DNA of 64,000 bases from positions 1,736,001 through 1,800,000 of the forward strand of contig JAPWKE010000003.1 of the NCBI GenBank assembly GCA_028283655.1. Reading direction: 5' to 3'. The notes under the pieces are model-generated. The model ran no database searches and had not been told where the DNA came from. It saw only the letters and a list, made by a program, of their open reading frames with translations. Both the position numbers and the translations under genes were made by a program. Every line of letters starts with the position of its first letter. Position 1 is the first letter of the stretch. Shown one piece after another: positions 52,545-62,900 of this stretch. This DNA comes from Acidobacteriaceae bacterium. GTDB lineage: Bacteria > Acidobacteriota > Terriglobia > Terriglobales > Acidobacteriaceae.

Positions 52545-53531
52545 CTAGCTCTTGAGAAAATTGAGAATGTCTGCATTGATCGCTTGTGAATGCGTTTCAG
52601 CCATCCCATGCGGATATCCCGGATAGATCTTGAGAGTGGTATTTGGAAGGATCTTCGCCGCTCTTACACTTGCATCTTCATAAGGAACAATTTGATCATC
52701 TTCTCCTTGCAGGAGCAGGGTGGGAATGGACATCTTCTTGAGGTCCTCGGTAAAGTCCGTCTCTGAGAACTGTTGAATGCAGTCGTAGTGGCCCTTGATT
52801 CCTCCGAGCATCCCCTGCAGCCAGAAGTGATTGCGGATCCCCTGTGAGACATGAGCGCCTTCGCGATTGTAGCCATAGAACGGCATCGTGAGATCCATGT
52901 AGTACTGGGAGCGATAGTCCAGGACACCTTTGCGGATGGCATCGAAGACGTCCTTCGGAAGGCCTCCAGGATTCGCCTCTGTTTTGAGCATGATTGGCGG
53001 AACAGCTCCGATCAGCACTGCCTTACGTACACGCTTGGTTCCATGCCGACCGACGTAACGAGCAACTTCTCCACCACCTGTGGAATGGCCAATCAGCACC
53101 GCCCCTGCGAGATCCAGGTGATCGATGAGGGTCGCGAGGTCATCGGCGTACGTGTCCATATCATTGCCGTCCCACGTCTGATCGGAACGGCCGTGGCTTC
53201 TGCGGTCGTGTGCAATGACGCGATATCCCAGCTGCCCGAAATAGATCATCTGGGCGTCCCACGCGTCCGAACTGAGCGGCCAGCCGTGACTGAACACGAT
53301 CGGCTGTCCCTTGCCCCAGTCCTTGTAGAAAATTCTTGTACCGTCTTTCGCCTGAACAAAGCTCATTTTGTGTTCCCCCGTCTGTGTATGTGTCCGTGTG
53401 TCCTGATGCAGAGGTTCTGCATAGACCTCTCGGCAAGAGCCCGCAAGAACGCCGAACGAAACTGCAGTTTTCGTTGCAACAGAGATGAAGTCTCGACGTG
53501 TCATCTCATCACCAGTAGAGATTGCGCTCAT
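52545..53531 (-). CDS. Tat-exported alpha/beta hydrolase, non-heme haloperoxidase-like
   Basis: 328 residues from the ATG at 53531, which has AGGAGG at ideal spacing. Twin-arginine signal in [20 protein letters not shown]. Then [20 protein letters not shown], oxyanion [11 protein letters not shown], nucleophile Ser in [16 protein letters not shown] near 160, Asp in [14 protein letters not shown] and His in [13 protein letters not shown]. This is the CPO-F/arylesterase group that can make peracids from peroxide. Catalase lies next to it on the same strand, with 272 bp between. Confidence 0.9.
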   Translation of the reverse strand: MSAISTGDEMTRRDFISVATKTAVSFGVLAGSCREVYAEPLHQDTRTHTQTGEHKMSFVQAKDGTRIFYKDWGKGQPIVFSHGWPLSSDAWDAQMIYFGQLGYRVIAHDRRSHGRSDQTWDGNDMDTYADDLATLIDHLDLAGAVLIGHSTGGGEVARYVGRHGTKRVRKAVLIGAVPPIMLKTEANPGGLPKDVFDAIRKGVLDYRSQYYMDLTMPFYGYNREGAHVSQGIRNHFWLQGMLGGIKGHYDCIQQFSETDFTEDLKKMSIPTLLLQGEDDQIVPYEDASVRAAKILPNTTLKIYPGYPHGMAETHSQAINADILNFLKS

Positions 53532-53845
53532 GATGCCTCCTGACCTGACGAGCATCGTTGCACTGAGCTGCACTCAATATCTTTGCCAGAAGAGACATTT
53601 TGTGTCTTGGAACCCCACGCCTGAGGGATTCTTTAGCGGTCTTCCTCAAAGCGGTGCGAAAACAGTTGTCATTCCACATATGGCGCGTTTCAGCCAAGAG
53701 TCCCTGCTTGGCAGAAGCTTAGGATGCCGAGAACTGCTGCCAGGCCTATCTTCGGGCCGGCCCGGAAGAAGTAGGCATCTCTCTCTGGTCTGCTCTCGGC
53801 TTCGAACTCTGCTTATGGAACTGATCGGTATCGAAAGGGATCGAA
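53532..53845. other. Intergenic region between divergent genes
   Basis: About 310 bp with no recognisable gene. It should hold divergent promoters for the hydrolase (left) and the hypothetical gene (right); no clear operator seen. Confidence 0.35.
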
Positions 53846-54565
53846 ATGGGACAGCTTCTAGAACTGGCCATGGAAGCACATGGAGGGATGCAGCGCTGGC
53901 TGACCTTTTCCGATCTAGTGACAAATGTTGGTGTTCATGGAGAACTATGTGAAAGGAATGGATGGACCGGACCGGTGCCCACGTCGCGAATGCTCCTCTC
54001 TCTTCGGGAGCACCGAACAGTAGTGACGATTCCTCCTGTCGGCGACAACGTAATCGTTGAGCCAGGGATCGTCACGTTGATGAAGGAACGAAAAGAAGAC
54101 CGTCGCGTATTACGTCACCCCCGTCGGGTGTTGCTTCAAGAAAAAGAGAACACGGTATGGGATGTCCTGCGTACGTCCTATTTTTTCGCCCATGTCATCC
54201 GCTTTTCTGTCACTGTCCCCTTCGTCTATGCGTCAAAGGGTTTCACTATCGAAGAAGTCGAGCCACGGATCGAAAACGGCGAGCCGTGGCGCGGACTCAA
54301 AGTAACGCTTCCACCAGCGCTGGAAGCCCCAATCACCTTCCAAGTCGCGCATTACGGCGCAGACGGGTTACTCCGTCGTCTTTACAGTAAAGTTGACGTT
54401 CTGGGAGTGTCTGATCTCGTTGAGTATGTGGCTGACTACAAACAGGTCAGTGGTATCTGGATTCCTACGCTGAAACACGTGTTCGCTTGTGGCAGCGACG
54501 GCGAGACACTCGGTCGTGACTGTATAGGGAACATCAGACTCCTCGATGTCTTACTCATCGACTAG
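53846..54565 (+). CDS. Hypothetical protein, possible LolA-like fold
   Basis: 239 residues, no signal peptide. It opens MGQLLELAMEAHGGMQRWLT; AHGG-x-x-R/W openings occur in lipoprotein-sorting-like (LolA/LolB fold) proteins. The end, VADYKQVSGIWIPTLKHVFA, also fits that family. Middle: RRVLLQEKENTVWDVLRTSY, VPFVYASKGFTIEEVEPRIE. No catalytic site visible. The function is not known. Confidence 0.6.
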   Translation: MGQLLELAMEAHGGMQRWLTFSDLVTNVGVHGELCERNGWTGPVPTSRMLLSLREHRTVVTIPPVGDNVIVEPGIVTLMKERKEDRRVLRHPRRVLLQEKENTVWDVLRTSYFFAHVIRFSVTVPFVYASKGFTIEEVEPRIENGEPWRGLKVTLPPALEAPITFQVAHYGADGLLRRLYSKVDVLGVSDLVEYVADYKQVSGIWIPTLKHVFACGSDGETLGRDCIGNIRLLDVLLID

Positions 54566-54696
54566 GGTGTCAGCGAGGTCCTGTGCCCCCCCTCAAAAGA
54601 GGGTAAGGAGAGCGGACTCTAGTGGGGCTTTCCGAGGCGGTAGCCTATTGAAACAATAAGGGGCATCGATGCTTACTTCGCTGTCGAGGCCCGCGC

Positions 54697-55548
54697 ATGA
54701 CGAACATCCAACCCGGATATCTGGAGTCACATCGTTCGAGTTTCCAGCCATCCCCTGAGGTGCTTGTTTGCCAAACGGAGCAAGCTGGGCGCCTGATCTA
54801 CATCGGGAACGGACACAAGGATTTAAAGAGCGCCACAGAGCCAACTCTTCACGTTGGACTTTCAGCAGCCAGCGTCGCAAGCTACGTGGCAATGTTTGAA
54901 GACGTCGATGGGAGCGATCCAGACAATATCGATCTGCACGTCGAGATTCGAATGCTGACACGGTTTCTCCCCGTGCACCGACATCCACCGTCACTTCATG
55001 CGATAAAGACGGAAGACCTCGTGGTTATCGGCCTCGCGCGAGAACTGCTCTCTGTGGGGGCTTTCAGCAAGCGTGAGCCTGAGCTTCTCAAACGAGCAGC
55101 ATCTTTGCTTTGCGCTCGTTTAGCGGATCTCGTGTTCGAACGCGAGACGTCATCAGGCCCTCGAGGTTTTGAGATGTGGCAGCTCGAAATAATTCATGCG
55201 CAACTTGCCGAAGACGCAGAAGAAGTCAGCCGAATTGCCATGATCGCGGATCGATGTGGACTGTCAGTATGTCACTTCTCACGGCTCTTTAAGGCTTCGT
55301 TCGGCTCATCATTCCATCAATTCCGATTAAAAGCGCGTATCAATCATGCCCGTGAGAAACTCGCTGCGTCCGATCAATCCATCTCCCAGATTGCACTGGA
55401 GTGTGGCTTTGCTGATCAGTCATGCTTAACGAGGCGCTTCACAGGTGAGATGGGAATTTCGCCAGGATTGTGGAGGCGACAGAATAAGTTGATAGCGACA
55501 CCAGCCTCAGGCGGTGTGCCATCACCGCGCTTATGGGCGGCCACATGA
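54697..55548 (+). CDS. AraC-family regulator 1
   Basis: 283 residues. The C-terminal double HTH (about 180-270) includes IADRCGLSVCHFSRLFKASF, HQFRLKARINHAREKLAASD and IALECGFADQSCLTRRFTGE, then MGISPGLWRR. The N-terminal about 170 residues are unlike the cupin domain and have no assigned fold. Its stop overlaps the start of a second AraC gene (ATGA), so the two are translated together. Confidence 0.86.
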   Translation: MTNIQPGYLESHRSSFQPSPEVLVCQTEQAGRLIYIGNGHKDLKSATEPTLHVGLSAASVASYVAMFEDVDGSDPDNIDLHVEIRMLTRFLPVHRHPPSLHAIKTEDLVVIGLARELLSVGAFSKREPELLKRAASLLCARLADLVFERETSSGPRGFEMWQLEIIHAQLAEDAEEVSRIAMIADRCGLSVCHFSRLFKASFGSSFHQFRLKARINHAREKLAASDQSISQIALECGFADQSCLTRRFTGEMGISPGLWRRQNKLIATPASGGVPSPRLWAAT

Positions 55549-56468
55549 AGCCTCTACAACAAAAGACTCTCTCTCGAAGGATTGGCAGCGTTCCCCTGAC
55601 GTTTGCCATGGATATGCGTGGGGATAGGTTCAACTCCACTGGCTCTCGAATCTCCCTGCGCGTATCTCTGCCGCTTCCTGGTGCGGAAATCCGTATTGCT
55701 GCGGGAATAATTGCGGTACTCGTACAGATTGAACCAGAAGCTAGACTGGCGTCCCAAGGTGCGGCTAAGTCGTATCTGGCGGGGAAGGCCGGCGATACTT
55801 GTTCCTTTTCATCAGGTACTCATGTAATTACCGAAGTATTCAGTGTCGGAACGGTCATGCGATTTGACGTGGCCAGAGCCGATTTCAAGACATTTGCGCA
55901 GGTTGAATGTCGCGCGGATGTTTGTACGTTTGAGATACCGGCAGGCCGACAGGATCCCACGTTACTATTCTTCGCAAAGGCAATACGGCCGTTGCTTTTA
56001 GCGAGGGCTATGTCCAGGGAGTTCTCGCGCCACTTCACTTCCACTTTCTACAGCCATCTTCTTGTGGCTTATGCGGTGGCGGGTGTCGATGTCGCCCGAT
56101 TTTCTGGTGGCTTTTCTCCAAGAAATCACGCGAAGATCATTGCGCTCCTCGCAGAAGACACCCGGGCCAAGCTCTCTCTAAAGGGTTGTGCAAGTGCATG
56201 TGCTCTGTCTGAGAGGCATTTCGCAAGAGTGTTCCATGAGAGCTACGGAATTCCGTTCCACAAATTCCAGTTGAACAAACGGATTAACCGAGCGAAGCAC
56301 TTGCTCATGGAAACTGATCTTCCATTGAAAGTGATCGCAACTCACGCCGGATACGCCGACCAATCGACATTTACGGAAAGCTTTACAAGAGAGAGCGGAT
56401 TGGCCCCGGGTCGCTATCGCCGACTTCATCAATCGGTTGCAGACACCAGCATGACGCATCCCCGTTAG
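55545..56468 (+). CDS. AraC-family regulator 2
   Basis: 307 residues from the ATG of the ATGA overlap. The C-terminal HTH reads CASACALSERHFARVFHESY, GIPFHKFQLNKRINRAKHLL and IATHAGYADQSTFTESFTRE, then SGLAPGRYRR. The N-terminal half is unrelated to regulator 1 at a glance. Two coupled AraC regulators may act as a pair or reflect an old tandem duplication. It converges on the NarL-type gene. Confidence 0.86.
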   Translation: MKPLQQKTLSRRIGSVPLTFAMDMRGDRFNSTGSRISLRVSLPLPGAEIRIAAGIIAVLVQIEPEARLASQGAAKSYLAGKAGDTCSFSSGTHVITEVFSVGTVMRFDVARADFKTFAQVECRADVCTFEIPAGRQDPTLLFFAKAIRPLLLARAMSREFSRHFTSTFYSHLLVAYAVAGVDVARFSGGFSPRNHAKIIALLAEDTRAKLSLKGCASACALSERHFARVFHESYGIPFHKFQLNKRINRAKHLLMETDLPLKVIATHAGYADQSTFTESFTRESGLAPGRYRRLHQSVADTSMTHPR

Positions 56469-56511
56469 CAGGCCCTTGCACGACAGTAGCCTATAAACAT
56501 TTTCACTAGAG

Positions 56512-57147
56512 TCACGTGTGCGGCTCTAGAATGCCTCGTTTCATGGCGATGACTACTGCGTGAGTTCTATCGCTTGCACCAAGTTTTGCGAAAATGCTTT
56601 TCATGTATCCCTTGACGGTCTGCTCTGTCAGATTGAGGCGATCCGCGATCATTTTATTTGAGCAGCCTGCAGCGGCACCGCGAAGCACTTCTAGTTCTCG
56701 TTGGGATAGTTCTTGTGAGTGCAAGTGTTGGGCAAGTTCCATCGCGATGGTGGGTGGAATCTTTTTCTGGCCTGCGTGCACGCAACGAATCGTATCCATT
56801 AACTGCGTGCGCAATGCATCCTTCAACAAGTACCCTGCGGCGCCACGTCTTAAGGCCTTCTCCGCCTGCGAGTCACCTGAGAAGGTCGTCAACACGATCA
56901 CCTTGGATCGTCCCAGATGTGCTTCGAGAGCCGAAAGGACCTCCAGTCCGTTCATGCGCGGCATTTGTAGATCCAAGAGCATGATGTCGGGCTGCCACCT
57001 CTTGAAGGACTCGACCGCCTCGACGCCATCCTGTGCCTCCGCAACAAGTAACATGTCCCTCTCTTGGGAGAGCGCGAACGCTATGCCGTCGCGTATAAGA
57101 GGGTGATCATCCGCACACACCACTCGAATTAGCGATTGTTTACCCAT
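56512..57147 (-). CDS. NarL/FixJ-type response regulator
   Basis: 211 residues. The receiver domain (about 5-125) has the acidic pair in VVCADDHPLIRDGIAFAL, phosphoacceptor Asp in DIMLLDLQMPRMNGLEVLSA, Thr in VIVLTTFSGD and Lys in GYLLKDAL. The LuxR HTH (about 145-205) has LSQRELEVLRGAAAGCSNKM, ADRLNLTEQTVKGYMKSIF. The HisKA_3 sensor kinase at 59901-62987 is the natural partner by class, although four intervening positions separate them. Confidence 0.92.
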   Translation of the reverse strand: MGKQSLIRVVCADDHPLIRDGIAFALSQERDMLLVAEAQDGVEAVESFKRWQPDIMLLDLQMPRMNGLEVLSALEAHLGRSKVIVLTTFSGDSQAEKALRRGAAGYLLKDALRTQLMDTIRCVHAGQKKIPPTIAMELAQHLHSQELSQRELEVLRGAAAGCSNKMIADRLNLTEQTVKGYMKSIFAKLGASDRTHAVVIAMKRGILEPHT

Positions 57148-57492
57148 GTGCCGGTCCGAAACAACAGATTGCTTGGTGTTGATTGTACGATATAGCGTAC
57201 GCTTGACCGCCTAAATAGGGCAAAGAGGTCGTGTCCGGAAGCGCACGCGGCTTGAGATTGATTTGGCTTACGTGCGAGCCGTTCACGTCCAGTCCACAAA
57301 TTGCCGAAATCGGCAAAGCACCCACGCGTGCAGTACGAATATAGTCCACAGTACAGACCGCGACTGGCTTGCAGTAGAGCTCAGGTCAGGTCAGATTCGC
57401 GGGATCGATTGCGCCATAGCCTTCATCCAATTCGTGATAGAGCACGGACATACGCGATGTCGCAAACAGCGGTTCACATGGAGGAATCGAGA
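57148..57492. promoter_or_regulatory. Divergent control region with GTACG inverted repeat
   Basis: About 345 bp. GTACG-ATATAG-CGTAC at 57185-57200 forms an inverted repeat; read on the minus strand it gives GTACGCTATATCGTAC, a promoter-like box about 40 bp before the response-regulator start. No gene seen. Confidence 0.45.
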
Positions 57493-57906
57493 ATGCAAGC
57501 ACAGACGCCACCACCCCCTAATCCCCGCATGGGACAAGCGACGGTTACGGTCGTTTCTCATGACACTACCGATGACGCTGGAGATCCAATAACATACATC
57601 TCCACTCCAAATCCAGAGGTCACCTCCGCTATTGTTGCCCTTCCCCCAGGAGGAAAGACGGATTGGATGACGCATCCCTGCCCCGGATATCTTTATGTGC
57701 TGGAGGGCGAATTGACCGTCGAGTTTGAAGACGGACATCATCTCATCTTCAAAACCGGCCAAGCGTTCATGCAAGCCCGTACGAAATGGCATCGTGGCAT
57801 CAATTCCGGTAAGGGCCAGATGCGTTTCCTCGCCGTGTTCTATGGTGCAAAAGGGATGCCGCAAGTATTGAATCCACCTCACGGCCCCGCCGCATCTCGG
57901 CCTTAG
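57493..57906 (+). CDS. Cupin-domain protein
   Basis: 137 residues from ATG 57493, with GAGGAA 6 bp before it. One conserved cupin barrel: IVALPPGGKTDWMTHPCPGY, LYVLEGELTVEFEDGHHLIF, GQAFMQARTKWHRGINSG. Metal ligands are reduced: His in TDWMTHPCPG, Glu in VLEGE and His in KWHRG. It could be a small dioxygenase or ligand-binding protein. First gene of the plus-strand run leading into sulfur-type genes. Confidence 0.8.
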   Translation: MQAQTPPPPNPRMGQATVTVVSHDTTDDAGDPITYISTPNPEVTSAIVALPPGGKTDWMTHPCPGYLYVLEGELTVEFEDGHHLIFKTGQAFMQARTKWHRGINSGKGQMRFLAVFYGAKGMPQVLNPPHGPAASRP

Positions 57907-58010
57907 TTCCACTTCGGTTCGTCGTCAATTGGAGTCTGTTTAGCGACAACCGCTCTATATACGCAAAGCCGGGCGGCTGGCACCGCTGGCATGAGAGGAG
58001 ATAAAACGGA

Positions 58011-59402
58011 ATGATCTTACGACGCTTTGAGGTTCCGGGGCTAGCGCACTATTCATACCTGATTGCATCTGACGGACACGCTGTCGTCGTCGATCCACAA
58101 CGTGATGTCGCTCTTTATATGGATTTCGCCAGAGCAAAAGGTTTGAGGATCGATCATGTAGTGGAGACCCACATTCACGCGGATTACGCGTCCGGGGCAC
58201 CGGCTCTGGCCGGGGCAACAAGCGCGACTCTTTGGCTGAGCGGTCACGATATAGACGAGCAATTCGAATATGCAATGCCGCATTCGGAAGTCAGAGACGG
58301 CAACGAAGTGCTTTTCGGAAAGTTAAAACTGGTTGCAGTTCACACTCCTGGACACACGCCAGAGCATCTGAGTTTCCTTTTGTATGAGCGACAGGGATGC
58401 GGCCAGCCACTCGGCATTTTGAGTGGTGACTTTCTTTTGATCGGCTCATTGGGGCGGCCAGATTTGCTCGGCGAATCGGAGAAGCAAGCTCTTGCCGCGC
58501 AATTGTTCCATAGTGCGCAGACCAGGATCGCGGACGTGCCCGATGGGACCATCGTCTATCCAGGTCACGGAGCAGGTTCGTTGTGCGGCGTAGGAATCGC
58601 CGAGCGCCCAGAGTCAACGGTTGGATATGAACGGCAATGCAACCCGTTCATGATTCCCAGCACACAGGACTCCTTTGTTTCGAAGATTCTTGGGTCGGTG
58701 CCACAGTTTCCTCCCTACTACAAACGAATGAAAGAGCTGAACTCGAAGGGATTCCCAACTCTGGACCAGCTCCCCGGTGGCGTTTCCCTGACGGCTGCCG
58801 AGACGCTTAAAGAACTGGAGCTAGGAGCGTTGATGCTGGACGTGAGAAGTGCAGACGCTTTTGGAGGAGTTCATATACCCGGATCATTCAATATCGGAGC
58901 TGGCCCCAACCTTTCCCTTTGGGCGGGGTGGGTCCTTCCCTATGAAGGTAAAATCCTGCTCGTGGGCGACGATTCTTCCGGCGATCTCCTTGATGTTCGG
59001 AAGTCGCTGATCCGTGTGGGCCATGACGAGACCTTTGGCTATCTCCGGGGTGGAATCAATGCTTGGATAGCCGCGGGCCTTGAGCAAGCGCATCTTCCCC
59101 AAATCTCTGTAGGTGAGTTGCAGAAAGCTGCCCTCAGTGGGGAGTTCGTACTCGATGTGAGGAGCCCAGCCGAATGGAAATCTGCGCATATAGCATCGGC
59201 TGTTCACATTCCTCTTGGAGACTTGTCGGAACGAATCGATGAGATACCGCGCGATGCCACGATCCACGTTATCTGTGGGAGTGGCTATCGATCAAGCATC
59301 GCCTGCAGCATCCTTCAGAGGGCATCACTTCCGGAAATTCGCAACACAATGGGCGGCATGGCTGCGTGGTTCGCTCAAAAATTGCCAACGATTCCGGGCT
59401 GA
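58011..59402 (+). CDS. Metallo-beta-lactamase plus double rhodanese protein (persulfide dioxygenase-like)
   Basis: 463 residues. The MBL domain (about 1-235) has VETHIHADYASGAPAL; this is H-x-H-x-D-Y rather than the standard H-x-H-x-D-H. Later metal ligands are in VHTPGHTPEHLSF, LSGDFLLIGS and VYPGHGAGSLC. Two rhodanese domains follow. The first (about 265-350, LMLDVRSADAFGG) lacks a catalytic Cys. The second (about 365-460) has it in VICGSGYRSS. This CstB/BLH-like layout oxidises persulfides to sulfite or thiosulfate. The TauE/SafE gene directly downstream fits sulfite export. Confidence 0.87.
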   Translation: MILRRFEVPGLAHYSYLIASDGHAVVVDPQRDVALYMDFARAKGLRIDHVVETHIHADYASGAPALAGATSATLWLSGHDIDEQFEYAMPHSEVRDGNEVLFGKLKLVAVHTPGHTPEHLSFLLYERQGCGQPLGILSGDFLLIGSLGRPDLLGESEKQALAAQLFHSAQTRIADVPDGTIVYPGHGAGSLCGVGIAERPESTVGYERQCNPFMIPSTQDSFVSKILGSVPQFPPYYKRMKELNSKGFPTLDQLPGGVSLTAAETLKELELGALMLDVRSADAFGGVHIPGSFNIGAGPNLSLWAGWVLPYEGKILLVGDDSSGDLLDVRKSLIRVGHDETFGYLRGGINAWIAAGLEQAHLPQISVGELQKAALSGEFVLDVRSPAEWKSAHIASAVHIPLGDLSERIDEIPRDATIHVICGSGYRSSIACSILQRASLPEIRNTMGGMAAWFAQKLPTIPG

Positions 59403-59442
59403 TTGGCGGCCGATGGCACCCGAGAGAAAGGACGTAAAGCAT

Positions 59443-59811
59443 ATGCTTGTCATCAACACGATCGGCGCGATATTCCTGGGTGTCGCGGTAGGAACTATTT
59501 CTGGACTTGTAGGGATCGGCGGCGGAGCATTTCTGATCCCGGCGTTGGTTGCGTTTTATGGGATGTCGCAGTTACGTGCTCAGGGCACATCGATCGCGAT
59601 CCTGCTTCTACCAATTGGCGTGTTGGCGTTTTGGAAGTATCAGAAGGCAGGTCACGTTGACTTTCGCATCGCACTCCTCGTGGCCGTCGGATTCATGCTC
59701 GGCGGCTGGATTGGGGGCTCCGTGGCTCAACAACTGCCCCCTTTGGTGATGCGGAGAACGTTTGCCGTTCTCATGATGCTGCTGGCACTTCGGATGGGCT
59801 TCTCTCGATAG
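59443..59811 (+). CDS. TauE/SafE-family permease, half-size
   Basis: 122 residues from ATG 59443 with GAGAAAGGA upstream. Four hydrophobic segments. The family motif GTISGLVGIGGGAFLIPALV is present at the start, and GGWIGGSVAQQLPPLVMRRT near the end. Full-size members are about 250 residues with two such halves; this one probably dimerises. Together with the MBL/rhodanese protein it suggests export of sulfite or another sulfur anion. The two genes are 40 bp apart. Confidence 0.85.
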   Translation: MLVINTIGAIFLGVAVGTISGLVGIGGGAFLIPALVAFYGMSQLRAQGTSIAILLLPIGVLAFWKYQKAGHVDFRIALLVAVGFMLGGWIGGSVAQQLPPLVMRRTFAVLMMLLALRMGFSR

Positions 59812-59900
59812 CGTTCGTGCGTACGCTAAAATACATGTGTGCTGACGAGAGGCTTTCCCACCGAAGTGAAGCAAGGGTTTATCACCTTCTGACGTTCAGC

Positions 59901-62900
59901 ATGCGTCGATTCACAATCGGGTTATTGTCTTCAAGCGAACTGGCTTCGAGCGCAGGCCCTCGCCTTGCAGTCGCCATGTACATTCTCCTCCTCTCTCCGC
60001 CGTCATGGTCTGGCAGGGACGGGAGCAAGATCTTTGCTCAAGCACCCATCGCTCAGATGGCGCACAAGGCATGGTTCGTTAGAGATGGAGCGCCGAGCAA
60101 CGTTAGAGATACTGCGATTGGACCGGATGGGCTATTGTGGCTCGCTACCGACACAGGATTATTCCGCTTCGATGGCGATACGTTTCATCATTACGTCCCG
60201 ACTGCTGGATACTCCCTCCTTTCTCAGCGACTTATCTGTGTTACCCCGGGCCCAGACGGCAGTATGTGGGTCTCATATGCATTTGGTGGCGTCAGCAAGA
60301 TACAGGGGGGCGTCGTCACGAACTTCTCGACTGATGAAGGACTTGGAACCGGACAGATCAGGTCGATTGAAGTGGATCAGAAAGGCACAATCTGGCTAGG
60401 CGGCACAGATGGCTTGTTTTTACTCGTCAACAACCGGATACAGCGTGTGGGTACATCCCTTGGCTTTCCACAGCAGCCGGTGTTTAGGCTTGCAGTCGAC
60501 CCTGCCAACAATTTATGGGTTTCCACCCTCGGGAAGGTCATGGTCCGGATCGCCGGGGAGCGGCGATTCCAAATCGCTACGACGATTCGTGGAAGCGGAA
60601 TCATTCATTGCTGGCCTGTCTCACCGAAAGGGGCGCGCTGTTTCGATCCTTTTGGCGAACAGTTCCACCTCCAGATCGCGAACGGAAGGGTTATTCGTTT
60701 CCAAGACAGCAAAGTACCCGGCTTCCATTCGTTTCTTTCAGCACAGGACGGCTCTTTATGGCTATCGACGGACAACCAGGGCATTCTCCGCCTTCCGTCG
60801 CCGACCAGTTCGGTTGGAGTGAAGGTCAACCAGTATGAGCAATACGCTGCACAACAAGGGCTCAGTTCTAACCACGCCATCGTTCCAGTACAGGACAAGG
60901 AAGGAAGTATATGGGTCAGCACGGACCAGGGACTTGATCAGTTTCGCAGCTACTCCGTGCGCTCAATGAAACTGGAGTCAGATTGGAGTGCGCTGAATAA
61001 ACGTCCAGGGAGCGGGACAGTCGTAATTGCTGCGAACCGACTTTTCGACGTTTCGGCAACTCAAGTCCATGCCATGACTACTTCAATTTCTCCACAGATA
61101 CGGAGTCTCTACGGTGCCGTGGACGGAAGTATCTGGGTTGGTACTGAGTATTCTCTCTGCCACATAGTAGGCGATCGGATACTGCAGCAGCCACTGCCGC
61201 ACGACTTGGGTAGTCCACTACGAAGTATTCAAACCATCACAGAGGACTCGAGGCACAATCTTTGGATCTCGATCGTACGCAATGGCGTGTACCGCCTGAG
61301 CGGCCAGCTGTGGCTCCGCAATGGCGGATACAGTGAACTCCCAAGCGAACCGGCCGTCAGTTCAGGGAAGGATTCTACGGGCAGTGTGTGGTTCGGCTAT
61401 CTTGACGGCACGGCCGTCAGCATTTCTCCGAGTGGTAAAGTGACGCGCTATGGGGGATCGCAAGGGCCGAATGTCGGCACGATCAAGGTGTTTGGGCGGG
61501 ATGGCTCGGATGTTTTGGTCGGCGGTGACAAAGGCATCGCCATCCTGCATGCTGGAAAGTTTCATCAGTTAATCACTGCTGACGGCTCCAGCTTCGAGGG
61601 GGTAACGGGTATTGTCCTTTCCTCTGCGAAGGAACTATGGATGAATAGCAGCCGGGGAATCATTCGAGTTCCCGCTGCTAGTTACGCGCAAGCGAGGACC
61701 AATCCAAAAGCTCATCTGGAATTCCAGATCTTCGATTACCGCGACGGAGTTCAGGGGGCCCCGACTCCGATCGGCGGCTTGGGATCCGCAGTTGAAGGCA
61801 ATGATGGCACGCTATATTTCCTTGACGGAGATCACCTCAACTGGATTGCCCCCTCTACCGTCCTTCACAATCCGATTTCTCCGCCCGTCATGATCGTCAA
61901 GTTGGATTCGAACGCGGCCAGTTGGCGGTGGCCGCGTGCAGTCGAATTGCAGCCGAATCCTGAGAATGTCCGGGTCACCTTCCAGGCGGGAAGTCTGCGC
62001 ATTCCTAGCAGGGTCAGGTTTCGATATTTTCTGGAGAACTATGACAATACCTGGATTGACGGTGGGAATCGTCATGAAGCGGTGTACTCGAAGCTTCCTC
62101 CCGGCCACTATGTGTTCCACGTGACGGCGTGCAACGACGATGGTCTATGGAATGAGGTCGGCGCTACGCTGACGATTACAGTTCTTCCTACATTGACGCA
62201 GCGCACAATGTTCCGAATATTTCTGGGCATCTTGCTTTTGGCTGCGACGTTTTTAGTAGTGCATCTCCGTCTGACGCGGGCTCGGCGGATGGTGGCGGCC
62301 CAGATGTACGAGATCTTCGACGAGCGTCAAAGGATTGCGAGGGATCTCCACGATACCTTGCTACAAAGCGTGCAGGCTCTGATTTTCAAATTCTCTGTGA
62401 TAACGCAGAAAATGCCGATGAGCGACCCAAACAGAGCACTTCTCGATCTAACCCTTGATCAGGCTGATTTGGTGTTGTTAGACGGACGACGAATGGTGGC
62501 CAACCTCCATACTTCGGAGCTTGAGACCGTTGCGTTGGTTGAAAGCCTACGCAGTGTAGGCGAGGAGCTTGAAGAGCTTCACCGTATCGACTTTCATCTT
62601 GATGCTCAAGGCGTGGAGCGAAGTATGGATAGTGTCGTCGTCCGTGAAATCTTAGCGTTTGGACGAGAAGCGTTGACGAACGCATTCCGCCATTCTGAAG
62701 GTCGAAATGTCTGGCTCTCCCTCCTGGCCACGTCGAAGGGCGTATTGCTCCGGGTGAAAGACGATGGCCTTGGGATCCACCCGACAATCTTGCAAAAGGG
62801 CAAACGCGAAGGCCATTTCGGGTTGCAGAATATGCGCGATCGCGCGAAACGGCTGGGAGGCCGGTGTACGGTCATCAGCAGCGCCGGCGAGGGTAGCACG

